A stretch of 13,272 bases of DNA from Oxalobacteraceae bacterium UBA7693 (GTDB taxonomy: Bacteria; Pseudomonadota; Gammaproteobacteria; Burkholderiales; Burkholderiaceae_D). The DNA is taken from NCBI GenBank assembly GCA_002482715.1, contig DLGN01000163.1, positions 24,879 through 38,150 of the forward strand. The letters are read 5' to 3'. Under the pieces are notes generated by a model, which worked only from the letters and a program-made list of their open reading frames with translations, did no database searches and was not told the DNA's origin. A program made the position numbers and the translations under genes. How positions within the stretch are numbered: the first letter of the stretch is position 1; every line of letters starts with the position of its first letter. Positions 1 through 6,922 of the stretch are shown here, piece after piece.

Positions 1-342
1 GACCTCAACTTGATGATCCAAATGGATCACGCGATCAGGTTGACCGGTAACATGCTCTGCTTTAATCACCGTCGTGTTGGATTGCTGGGAGGAAGGATCC
101 TTTAAATCTAACTTGGGATCTACCTTTAACGCCAATTGATCGGACTTCTTTTCGACCACACTTTGTTGTGACGAAGCTTCTTGAGCATGAGAAGGCGCAA
201 AAGCAGCAAACAAACACGCGGCTATTAAAGTCTTCGCAAATACTGGACTCGCGGGAAACATAGCTGTCGACTGAGATGAATGCGATAATAACGCTTTTGT
301 AGAATGACTTTTCCGAAGCATGGAATGATTATTTAATGACAT
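1..342 (-). CDS. lptD: LPS-assembly protein LptD, N-terminal part (partial)
   Basis: This is the first 114 codons of a leftward gene that runs off the left edge. LptD is the outer-membrane beta-barrel that, with LptE, inserts lipopolysaccharide into the outer leaflet. What is visible is a long N-terminal tail, a hydrophobic signal core at about residues 36-50, a likely signal peptidase I site after Ser-His-Ala53, a low-complexity linker, and the start of an OstA/LptA-like periplasmic domain at about 92-114 (AEHVTGQPDRVIHLDHQVEV), which resembles the first strand of betaproteobacterial LptD. The barrel lies outside the window. The divergent amgK-murU pair supports the call, since lptD sits next to these genes in pseudomonads and Burkholderiales. 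The ATG at 342 gives an unusually long pre-signal tail. Met8 (321) and Met28 (261) are in-frame alternatives, and Met28 would leave a signal peptide of normal length. None has a good Shine-Dalgarno sequence. Confidence 0.8.
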   Translation of the reverse strand, partial: MSLNNHSMLRKSHSTKALLSHSSQSTAMFPASPVFAKTLIAACLFAAFAPSHAQEASSQQSVVEKKSDQLALKVDPKLDLKDPSSQQSNTTVIKAEHVTGQPDRVIHLDHQVEV

Positions 343-644
343 TAAGTTAAATGTTTCTCTAGCGCTAGTGATTGCATCGCAATTTCTAAAAAGCTGGCTA
401 ACACCTGTTATTGTGTATTTGGCTGGTAAAAAACCGCGAAATTGATTGCAAAATCCGACAGCCAATAAAAGCTGTCTATTATAGGCGCAAACGCCTACCT
501 AAATAGCCTCCATGCATAGAGTTACACTAATTTGACGAGTACAAACTGATAAGACTAACAAGGTCGCACTTTTGATTATTAAAATAAATCCATTCCATTG
601 ATCGCCACAGTATTTACCAATTACTTTCGCCATACGAGCCAATT
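343..644. promoter_or_regulatory. Divergent intergenic region between lptD and amgK
   Basis: This 302-bp spacer has no plausible gene. It must carry the promoters of leftward lptD and rightward amgK. It contains a candidate amgK promoter with two dyads (listed separately) and a perfect 10-bp palindrome, CTAGCGCTAG, at 359-368, 16 nt upstream of the lptD ATG. I saw no convincing -35/-10 pair or sigma-E consensus for lptD. A second weak rightward possibility is the TTGACG at 532-537, but no good -10 follows it. The amgK leader would be about 155 nt from the candidate start site. Confidence 0.6.
455..497 (+). promoter_or_regulatory. Candidate amgK-murU promoter with two adjacent dyads
   Basis: A -35-like CCGACA (455-460, 4 of 6 to TTGACA) is followed after 16 nt by TATTAT (477-482, 5 of 6 to TATAAT). 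Two perfect inverted repeats are laid over it. GACAGC (457-462) / GCTGTC (471-476) fills the space between the hexamers, and TAGGCG (482-487) / CGCCTA (492-497) covers the expected transcription start near 489. Such dyads could be operators, or hairpins if the RNA starts upstream. Promoter and operator are inference from sequence only. Confidence 0.4.
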
Positions 645-1706
645 ATGTCTGCCACTCAGCCAACTTCATCATCAACATCCCCAGAGCAAGACGCACAACG
701 CCTGCAAGACTTACATCTCTGGCTAAGCAACATCGCTAGCCCAAAACTAGATCTAAGCAGCATGCGTCCAGCGTCCGCTGATGCTAGCTTCCGCCGCTAT
801 TTCCGTATCGATGGCGAAGCCGAAGGCACAAAGTACAGCTTCATCGTGATGGACGCACCGCAACCGCAAGAGGATGTCAAACCTTTCATCCAGGTCGCGC
901 AATTGTTTAAGCAGATCAACTTAACAGTGCCAGAAGTGTTGGCGCAAGATACCGATCAAGGCTTTTTGCTGTTAACCGATCTCGGCACCACCATGTACTC
1001 GCACGTGCTCAATAGCGACACTGCACACAAACTGTACATGGATGCGATCGATTCTTTGGTACTGCTGCAAACCCAAAGCCAGCCTGATGTGTTGCCGGAA
1101 TACGATAGAGAATTTCTCAAACGTGAATTGATGATCTTCCCTGAGTGGTATATCAATAAGCATTTGGGCGTGACGCTCACTGACGAACAAAACGCCAATT
1201 TGCATAAAGTCTTCGACGCCTTGCTCGCGAATATCATGGCGCAGCCACAAGTCTTCGTGCATCGCGACTATCATTCGCGCAATTTGATGTTGATGGACAA
1301 GGGCAATCCTGGCATTTTGGATTTCCAAGGAGCCTTGTACGGTCCACTGACTTACGATCTGGTGTCTCTGTTGCGTGACGCTTATGTGCAATGGGATGAG
1401 GAAATGGTCCTGGATTGGGCGATTCGTTACTGGGAAAAAGCCAAGAAGGCCGGCCTGCCAGTCGCACCCGATATCGATAGCTTCTATCGTGATTTCGAAT
1501 TCATGGGCTTGCAGCGTCATTTAAAGATACTCGGCATCTTCGCCCGCCTCGCCCACCGCGATGGCAAGCAGCATTATCTGGATGACATTCCAACCGTGAT
1601 GGACTATGTACGCAAGACATCCCATCGCTATAAAGATCTGATCCCACTATTGCGCTTATTGGATGTACTGGAAGAAACCGCGCCCCAATTTGGCTACACT
1701 TTTTAA
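645..1706 (+). CDS. amgK: N-acetylmuramate/N-acetylglucosamine kinase AmgK
   Basis: A 353-residue cytoplasmic kinase of the aminoglycoside phosphotransferase (APH/choline kinase) fold. AmgK phosphorylates the anomeric C1 hydroxyl of MurNAc (and GlcNAc), the first committed step of the peptidoglycan recycling shunt described in Pseudomonas. The catalytic loop is visible as HRDYHSRN at 206-213 (Asp208, Asn213), and the metal-binding DFQ follows at 226-228. A nucleotide-binding N-lobe precedes it, with SFRRYFRI at about 48-55. The length fits the family. It is followed after 12 nt by murU, whose enzyme uses its product, and this pairing is the best evidence that it is AmgK and not an antibiotic-modifying phosphotransferase. 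The shunt bypasses MurA-dependent de novo UDP-MurNAc synthesis and in pseudomonads contributes to intrinsic fosfomycin tolerance. The start at 645 has only a weak GAG upstream, and a long Ser/Thr-rich N-terminus makes a slightly later start possible. Confidence 0.88.
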   Translation: MSATQPTSSSTSPEQDAQRLQDLHLWLSNIASPKLDLSSMRPASADASFRRYFRIDGEAEGTKYSFIVMDAPQPQEDVKPFIQVAQLFKQINLTVPEVLAQDTDQGFLLLTDLGTTMYSHVLNSDTAHKLYMDAIDSLVLLQTQSQPDVLPEYDREFLKRELMIFPEWYINKHLGVTLTDEQNANLHKVFDALLANIMAQPQVFVHRDYHSRNLMLMDKGNPGILDFQGALYGPLTYDLVSLLRDAYVQWDEEMVLDWAIRYWEKAKKAGLPVAPDIDSFYRDFEFMGLQRHLKILGIFARLAHRDGKQHYLDDIPTVMDYVRKTSHRYKDLIPLLRLLDVLEETAPQFGYTF

Positions 1707-1718
1707 TAGGATCGCAGC

Positions 1719-2465
1719 ATGAAAGCAATGATCCTTGCCGCTGGTCGTGGCGAACGCATGCGTCCGTTGACCGACACTTGTCCTAAACCGCTATTAAAAG
1801 TGCGTGGTCGCCCACTGATCGTCTGGCATATTTTGAGTTTAGTCAAAGCCGGCATCACCGAGATCGTCATCAACCATGCGCATTTGGGACAAATGATCGT
1901 CGATGCGATTGGTGATGGCAGCAAGTTTGGCGCACAGATTTCCTATTCTGCTGAAGAAACGGCATTGGAAACCGCAGGTGGTATCGCCAAAGCTTTGCCA
2001 CTACTGACCGATGGCGAAGAGCCTTTCATCGTGGTTTCTGGCGACATCTACATTCCGCATTTTAACTTTGTCGAATGTTTGAATACTTTAGAAGCCGAAG
2101 ACATGTGGGGCAATCCGCATCCATTGGACGAGCGCGATGTGGCCTGGCTGTACATGGTGAAGAACCCTAGCTTTCATCCTAAAGGCGATTTTTCTTTAAG
2201 CCTAATGGGATTGTCAAACGAAGACAATGCTGGTGCAGAACGCGTCACCTTTGGCAATATCGGTGTCTATCGTCCCGAAATGTTCGCTGGCATTCAAGCA
2301 GGTGACTACGCTAAACTCGCACCCATCTTGCGCAAATATGCTGATCAAGGTCAACTCGGTGGCGAGCTTTATCGTGGAGAATGGCATAACGTCGGGACGC
2401 CAGAGCAATTGGCTGCGTTGAATGCGCCGCCGATCGCCATCACAGCACAAAATAATCCGCATTAA
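1719..2465 (+). CDS. murU: N-acetylmuramate alpha-1-phosphate uridylyltransferase MurU
   Basis: A 248-residue cytoplasmic nucleotidyltransferase of the sugar-1-phosphate family. MurU joins UTP and MurNAc-1-phosphate to give UDP-MurNAc and pyrophosphate, feeding recycled MurNAc straight into peptidoglycan precursor synthesis. The N-terminal signature LAAGRGERMRPLT is at 6-18, with the CPKPLL lysine at 23, the ETAGG base/sugar loop at 84-88, the metal-binding GD at 108-109, FGNIGVY at 178-184, and WHNVGT at 222-227. It lacks the left-handed beta-helix of longer GlmU/RmlA-type enzymes, and 248 residues is close to the P. putida MurU length. An AGGA sits 7 nt before the ATG, 12 nt after the amgK stop, so the two are almost certainly one operon. 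Generic annotation as a mannose-1-phosphate guanylyltransferase-like protein is possible, but the amgK partner argues for MurU. Confidence 0.88.
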   Translation: MKAMILAAGRGERMRPLTDTCPKPLLKVRGRPLIVWHILSLVKAGITEIVINHAHLGQMIVDAIGDGSKFGAQISYSAEETALETAGGIAKALPLLTDGEEPFIVVSGDIYIPHFNFVECLNTLEAEDMWGNPHPLDERDVAWLYMVKNPSFHPKGDFSLSLMGLSNEDNAGAERVTFGNIGVYRPEMFAGIQAGDYAKLAPILRKYADQGQLGGELYRGEWHNVGTPEQLAALNAPPIAITAQNNPH

Positions 2466-2517
2466 ATTAATTCACCGATTAGATTTCTTAAAGTCACACT
2501 GAGCAAAAACGCAAAGC

Positions 2518-3672
2518 ATGTCGAATCCAAGCTCCAAAAACCAACACAGCAAAATCGCAATCTGCGGCGCAGGTCCGGTTGGTCAGGCCTTAGCGCTGAT
2601 GTTGCACCAACATGGATTTGCAGCTGCTGATATCGTTTTGTTCGACGCAAAAACCAGTGACCAAGCCAGCCAGGATGCTCGCAGTATTGCGCTCTCCCAT
2701 GGCAGCGATCAGATTCTCAGTAAGCTACATGCACGACCACTAAAGACGACTGCGATCACAGAAATTCACGTATCGCGCCGTCGTCATTTTGGACGTAGTT
2801 TTTTGACTGCAGCCGATTATCAATTACCAGCACTCGGCTATGTAGCTCGCTATGGCGATATCGTTAGTCCTTTAGAAAGCAGTTTGGCGCAAGCTGGAAT
2901 TGTTACCCACCGCCCTGTACAAGTTATCGCCATCAATGATGGCGAACAATTCGTCAGCATACATTTGCAAGATGGCAGTGAGCATACAGCTGACTTTGTG
3001 ATTCAAGCTGAAGGCGGTACGTTTACAGATCAAGAACAAAGACAGCAACATCACGATTATCAGCAGACCGCGCTAATTGCCCACGTGTTGGTAGATAGTC
3101 CGATTGCGCATCGCGCTTTCGAACGCTTTACCGATCAGGGACCGATTGCCCTGTTACCGCAAGATGAGGGTTATTCCTTAGTCTGGTGTATGCGCCCAGA
3201 TATCGTGCCAGCGATGCTAGCCGTGGATGACGCCGACTTTTTGCAGGCTCTGCAACAAGGGTTTGGTGAACGTCTAGGGCGATTTACTTCAGTGAGCAAA
3301 CGCGTGTCCTACCCGCTTGGTTTGAACGCCCAAGCCCACGCAGGGCAGCGTACCGTTCGCATAGGGAATGCAGCACAGACTTTACATCCAGTCGCTGGGC
3401 AAGGTCTCAATTTGGGATTACGCGACGCATTTTGTCTGGCGCAATGCCTGAGTCGCGATTTCTCTTCGCAAGCATTACAGACCTTTTTACATCAACGCAA
3501 AACAGACAGACAAACCACGATCAGACTCACCGACACCATGGCAAAAATATTTGCCAGTAGTCCGGATGGTAGCTTGATGCAGGCTTTGGTCGGCTTGGGT
3601 TTAGGTGCGGTCGATTTATTGCCCACTGCAAAAAAGACGCTCGCGGAACAAATGATGTTTGGTTGGCGTTGA
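2518..3672 (+). CDS. ubiH: Ubiquinone biosynthesis FAD-dependent hydroxylase UbiH
   Basis: A 384-residue flavoprotein monooxygenase of the UbiH/UbiF/UbiI (COQ6) family, which hydroxylates the polyprenyl-phenol ring. In E. coli UbiH acts at C1, turning the methoxy-phenol into the benzoquinol. The FAD-binding GAGPVG is at 17-22, a DARSIALS flavin loop at 53-60, an AEGG version of the mid-domain DG motif at 164-167, and the second FAD motif at 283-300. That last motif reads GNAAQTLHP, with Asn-Ala-Ala-Gln where most relatives have Asp-Ala-Ala-His. E. coli UbiH has the same GNAAQTLHP variant, as I recall it, and this is why I name it UbiH. It follows murU by 52 nt with a poor ribosome-binding site. 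In many Burkholderiales pepP separates murU and ubiH, and dusB-fis follow, but here none of these is present. The stop codon is part of a small TGAGTTT/AAACTCA dyad. Confidence 0.85.
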   Translation: MSNPSSKNQHSKIAICGAGPVGQALALMLHQHGFAAADIVLFDAKTSDQASQDARSIALSHGSDQILSKLHARPLKTTAITEIHVSRRRHFGRSFLTAADYQLPALGYVARYGDIVSPLESSLAQAGIVTHRPVQVIAINDGEQFVSIHLQDGSEHTADFVIQAEGGTFTDQEQRQQHHDYQQTALIAHVLVDSPIAHRAFERFTDQGPIALLPQDEGYSLVWCMRPDIVPAMLAVDDADFLQALQQGFGERLGRFTSVSKRVSYPLGLNAQAHAGQRTVRIGNAAQTLHPVAGQGLNLGLRDAFCLAQCLSRDFSSQALQTFLHQRKTDRQTTIRLTDTMAKIFASSPDGSLMQALVGLGLGAVDLLPTAKKTLAEQMMFGWR

Positions 3673-3686
3673 GTTTAAAAAACTCA
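3670..3686. repeat. Small perfect dyad at the ubiH stop codon
   Basis: TGAGTTT (3670-3676) and AAACTCA (3680-3686) form a perfect 7-bp stem with a 3-nt AAA loop, beginning at the ubiH TGA. The stem is AT-rich and no U-tract follows, so it is a weak 3'-end hairpin at best and not a canonical terminator. Confidence 0.4.
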
Positions 3687-3711
3687 TCCGTGATTGGAAG
3701 ATGGGAAATTA

Positions 3712-3814
3712 GTCATTCCCGCGAAGAGCCTGCCCTCGAATGCTTTAGTCGGGGGCGGGAATCCAGTGGCGTAAAAGCCGAAAGACGCTGGATCCCTGCC
3801 GACGCAGGGATGAC
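3712..3814. repeat. REP/MITE-like dispersed inverted-repeat element
   Basis: An approximately 103-bp element fills the convergent gap between ubiH and the M61 gene. It begins GTCATTCCCGCG (3712-3723) and ends CGCAGGGATGAC (3803-3814), which are imperfect inverted copies (two mismatches, both G-U tolerable). Inside are ATTCCCGC/GCGGGAAT (3715-3722 with 3755-3762) and ATCCCTGC/GCAGGGAT (3792-3799 with 3804-3811, 4-nt loop). CCAG (3763-3766) and CTGG (3788-3791) form a further pair around a 21-nt loop. The CTGGATYCCYGC...GGRATGAC pattern is a very common intergenic palindromic repeat in beta- and gammaproteobacterial genomes. It encodes nothing, may act as a bidirectional transcription-end hairpin, and should occur in many copies elsewhere in this genome. 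Confidence 0.75.
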
Positions 3815-3860
3815 GTTTAGATGCTTTGCGCTTATTTCTAGCTTAGCTGAAAAGTATCAA

Positions 3861-5681
3861 CTACAAAGACGGACGTTTTTTAGCCCCAGCCAGTTTCTGA
3901 TTCGCAGCCAATGCAATCGTCAAGCTCGGCACATCATCGGTCTGCAATTTCATATTCACCGTCAATAATTCATCGCGTCGGAAAGCATGGACTTGCACCG
4001 ATTCACCAACGCTATATGCAGCGAGCAAATTGGCTAAACCATTGCCCGCATCGGCAGCAGTAACACGCAAGCCATTGATCGCTACCAAGACATCACCAGC
4101 GGACAAACCAGCGCGATGCGCCGCGCCATTTTCGTACACGTGCGCCAACTTGCAATCGGCGCCACTCTTACTTAAGCGCGCATTCAAAGAGGCTTTTTTC
4201 GCAGTCGATTGATCTTTCACATCCACCGCAAAGTCCGCATACAATTTCGCCAGCGGCACATCTTCTGTACCTTTGATGTACTTGTCGATAAAGCGCTTAA
4301 TCTTCACGCCTGTGACTTGTTCGACCAAGCTTTCGAACTCATCTTCACCGAGGCCTTGTTGTTTCCCGGTCTTGGCTTTCTCGTAAAAATCTTTACCGTA
4401 CTTTTTCCACAAAGCGCGCATCACATCATCGAGTGATTTCTTACCCGCGGTTTCATGGCGTATGGTCAAATCCAAACCGAGTGCGACCAAGGAACCCTTA
4501 GCGTAATAACTGACAATCGCATTCGGCGAATTTTCGTCTTGACGATAGTATTTAGTCCAAGCGTCAAAACTAGAATCCGAAACACTTTGCTTTTTACGCC
4601 CTGAACCACGTTGTACGGTATTAACGGTTTTCTCGATCAACTTCAAATACGCCGCTTCATCAATCAAACCGCAGCGACGCAAGAACAGATCGTCGTAATA
4701 ACTAGTAAAGCCTTCAAACAACCACAGCAAACTCGTGTAATTTTCTTGACTCAAATCGTAGTTGGCGAACACGGCTGGTTTGATCCGCTTGACATTCCAA
4801 GTGTGGAAATATTCATGGCTGCACAGTGCTAAAAATCCACGATAACCTTCGCTAACACTCGCATCGTTCTTGGTCGGCAAATCAGCACGATTGCAAATCA
4901 AAGCGGTCGATGCGCGATGTTCCAAACCACCATAACCCTCACCCACTGCCATCGTCATAAATACATAACGATCCATCGGTGCTTGCTTAGTTCTCGGTTC
5001 AAAAAAAGCGATCTCGGTTTCACAGATTTTTTGTACATCTTTAGCGATGCGCGCCAAGTCGATATTAGGCAGTTTGCCTGTGACCACAAAATCATGCGGG
5101 ACACCATGCGCCTTAAAACTCACTAACGCAAAATCACCCATCTCAACCGGATGATCCATTAAATCATCGTAGTCACTAGCGATATAAGTACCGAAGCCAT
5201 AACGCTTGGCTTTCAATTCAGGCAAAGAAGTCGCGACACGCCAAGTCTTGGCTGCGGCATCTTCTGGTTTTTGAATGTCCACGATATGCGCAAGCTGCTC
5301 TTGTCCATGCACCTGCAAGAACACACTGGTGCCATTAAAGAAACCATGCGATTGATCTAGATGCGCGGCGCGCACCGATAAGTCCCACGCATACACTTCG
5401 TAATTGATTTGCAAACTGGCGTTAACATCGCAAGCTGCGGCTCGCCAACTGGTCTTATTCAGTTTTTTTAAAGCGATTTTCTTGCCATTCGCTTGTGCAC
5501 TAATGCGAATAATATTGCGCGAAAATTCCCGCACCATGTAACTGCCAGGTATCCACACTGGCAAGGACACGACTTGTCCATTCGGATCAGGATTCGTGAT
5601 CGTTAAAGTCACATGAAATAAATGTGCAGCTAAATCATCGGAGGTAATGCTGTAATGCACAGCGGCGGATTGCTTAGTCAT
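3861..5681 (-). CDS. M61-family metallopeptidase (glycyl aminopeptidase-like) with PDZ domain
   Basis: A 606-residue zinc metallopeptidase of MEROPS family M61. The N-terminal beta-domain (about 1-180) is followed by a thermolysin-like catalytic domain with GGLEH at 251-255, the zinc-binding HEYFH at 289-293 and the third zinc ligand Glu323 in WLFEGFTSYY. A C-terminal PDZ domain at about 495-580 contains the GLSAGD-VLVAINGLRV turn. The family prototype is the glycyl aminopeptidase of Sphingomonas, but the physiological substrate in most bacteria is unknown. No signal peptide is visible, so a cytoplasmic location is likely. I chose the ATG at 5681 because GGAG lies 6 nt before it. A GTG at 5699 overlaps the preceding stop (GTGA) and would add six residues. 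The gene directly follows the DUF3429 gene, with which it is probably translationally coupled. Confidence 0.85.
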   Translation of the reverse strand: MTKQSAAVHYSITSDDLAAHLFHVTLTITNPDPNGQVVSLPVWIPGSYMVREFSRNIIRISAQANGKKIALKKLNKTSWRAAACDVNASLQINYEVYAWDLSVRAAHLDQSHGFFNGTSVFLQVHGQEQLAHIVDIQKPEDAAAKTWRVATSLPELKAKRYGFGTYIASDYDDLMDHPVEMGDFALVSFKAHGVPHDFVVTGKLPNIDLARIAKDVQKICETEIAFFEPRTKQAPMDRYVFMTMAVGEGYGGLEHRASTALICNRADLPTKNDASVSEGYRGFLALCSHEYFHTWNVKRIKPAVFANYDLSQENYTSLLWLFEGFTSYYDDLFLRRCGLIDEAAYLKLIEKTVNTVQRGSGRKKQSVSDSSFDAWTKYYRQDENSPNAIVSYYAKGSLVALGLDLTIRHETAGKKSLDDVMRALWKKYGKDFYEKAKTGKQQGLGEDEFESLVEQVTGVKIKRFIDKYIKGTEDVPLAKLYADFAVDVKDQSTAKKASLNARLSKSGADCKLAHVYENGAAHRAGLSAGDVLVAINGLRVTAADAGNGLANLLAAYSVGESVQVHAFRRDELLTVNMKLQTDDVPSLTIALAANQKLAGAKKRPSL

Positions 5682-5695
5682 GATTGGCTCCACGA

Positions 5696-6151
5696 TCACA
5701 AACGAATATTAGCGGCTAGGAAAGTAAACACTTGGGTCGTCACCACCACTGCCGTTAAGCGGAAACGTAATTCAACAAACCAAGATGGCATCGCAAAGCG
5801 TTGATACATGCGTTTATCGTATTGATAGGAATAGATAAATGCCGCCATTTGAATCAAGAATCCTACGACGGTAATTTGCGACAAGGCGAACCAAGCGATG
5901 ATCACAGGAAGAACGCCAGACAGCAGATCCCGCTTCGCATCTTGCGCACTACGTTCTTTGCCAATTAATGCTAGACCCCAATGCAGACCACCAAGGAAGC
6001 CAAGAATGGCGATGCCATAAACCAGTTGTGCTTCCACAAAAAACTGCATCCAATCGGGATGGACGATCCAACACAACAAGGTAAGTAAAACGAAAGGAAT
6101 TAGGCCAACCAAGCCAAGGCGTGTCGCGAACTGCTTATCAAGAGTTTCCAT
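5696..6151 (-). CDS. DUF3429 family small membrane protein
   Basis: A 151-residue integral membrane protein with four or five hydrophobic segments (about 13-32, 40-62, 76-92, 93-110, and a weaker one at 130-148). The LYGI-like core with GLHWG at about 55-59 is typical of DUF3429, the family that includes the mitochondrial protein TMEM69. No enzymatic motif is present and the family function is not established. The ATG at 6151 has no clear Shine-Dalgarno sequence. A perfect dyad, GATCGT-N5-ACGATC (6165-6181), lies in the leader. Its TGA is immediately followed by the M61 protease gene (15 nt before the preferred ATG), so the two share an mRNA and probably some function. I can describe location and context only. 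Confidence 0.8.
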   Translation of the reverse strand: METLDKQFATRLGLVGLIPFVLLTLLCWIVHPDWMQFFVEAQLVYGIAILGFLGGLHWGLALIGKERSAQDAKRDLLSGVLPVIIAWFALSQITVVGFLIQMAAFIYSYQYDKRMYQRFAMPSWFVELRFRLTAVVVTTQVFTFLAANIRL

Positions 6152-6198
6152 ATCAAACGAGTAGGATCGTGAAGGACGATCAATGCAAGAAAGCCGCT

Positions 6199-6228
6199 AT
6201 TTTAGGCGAAATATGCGTCACTTGCGAA
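6199..6228 (-). promoter_or_regulatory. Candidate promoter for the DUF3429-M61 unit
   Basis: Reading leftward, TTCGCA (6228-6223, 4 of 6 to TTGACA) is followed after 18 nt by TAAAAT (6204-6199, 5 of 6 to TATAAT). This would start RNA near 6192, about 40 nt before the ATG. It lies in the 165-bp gap after the nucleotidyltransferase gene, where no hairpin terminator with a U-tract is visible, so read-through from upstream is also possible. Confidence 0.35.
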
Positions 6229-6316
6229 GAATGATAGTGAACCAAAGATAAGATTTCGCAATAGATAATGGGACAAGGCATTCGAAGTGAATAGACACCG
6301 TATTTAAATATTGAAA

Positions 6317-6919
6317 TTAACATTCATTATCAATAGACAAATCTTCTGGTCGATCAATATCTTGCAGAATGCCGGGATCATCAACTTCGATTTCTGTGAC
6401 GGACTGTGTTTGTAGGAGCTGACGTGCGCCGCGATCGCCATGCAAACTATGCAAATCTGGTAAATGTTTTCGCGAAAAGCCAACAGGATTGCCGCGCTGC
6501 CCAAGATAAACTGGCACCACGATGTCGGTGCCTTTCGCCAGACTATCGCGAATCGCCATCAAGGTTTGCACTGAAACGAAGGGCATGTCAGCCAAAGCGA
6601 TGACGAATGCATCTGCATCAACTGGAAGTTGTTCAATACCGGTGCGAAGCGAATGCGCCATTCCTAAAGCGGCGTCCGCACAAAAGTATGTAGGGAAATT
6701 AAGTGCCTGCAGCGAGGATTGAATTGTCGAAGATTGATCAGCAAGTACAGCCCAACTTCGCGGGAATACTTGCTGCAAATTGCGCGCACTGGCGCTTACC
6801 ACATTTTGACCAGAAGGAAGCACTTGCAAAAGCTTGTGCTGCCTTCCACTCGGATCAAAACGCTTTCCCTGACCTGCAGCCAACAAGATACCGCAACAAA
6901 GAAACCGCTTATCCATCAT
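6317..6919 (-). CDS. MobA/MocA-like NTP transferase (putative molybdenum cofactor cytidylyltransferase family)
   Basis: A 200-residue GT-A-fold nucleotidyltransferase of the MobA/MocA (NTP_transf_3) type. Such enzymes move a CMP or GMP moiety from NTP to molybdopterin cofactor or to related acceptors. The nucleotide-binding loop LAAGQGKRF is at 13-21, with the HKLL lysine at 29, GMAHSL at 86-91, the metal-binding ADMP at 110-113, RGNPVGF at 142-148, GDRGAR at 161-166, and DIDRPEDL at 187-194. All match MocA-like proteins. No molybdoenzyme or xdhC-type gene is nearby, so the acceptor is unknown. It starts 3 nt after the dsbC stop, and AGGA overlaps that stop, so translation is coupled. Two consecutive ATGs exist (6919 and 6916). 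The second is better spaced from AGGA. Confidence 0.75.
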   Translation of the reverse strand: MMDKRFLCCGILLAAGQGKRFDPSGRQHKLLQVLPSGQNVVSASARNLQQVFPRSWAVLADQSSTIQSSLQALNFPTYFCADAALGMAHSLRTGIEQLPVDADAFVIALADMPFVSVQTLMAIRDSLAKGTDIVVPVYLGQRGNPVGFSRKHLPDLHSLHGDRGARQLLQTQSVTEIEVDDPGILQDIDRPEDLSIDNEC

Positions 6920-6922
6920 GTC

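Noticed and set aside
532..560. TTGACG as -35 of a second amgK promoter
   Set aside because: The hexamer is good, but no -10 better than 3 of 6 stands 16-18 nt downstream.
972..1520. A 182-codon leftward open frame opposite amgK
   Set aside because: It lies wholly within the well-supported amgK, has no family motif, no ribosome-binding site and a composition expected from the antisense of a coding region.
3663..3968. A 101-codon rightward frame over the ubiH end, the palindromic repeat and the M61 3' end
   Set aside because: Its sequence is translated inverted-repeat DNA plus antisense of the protease gene. It is a known type of spurious ORF.
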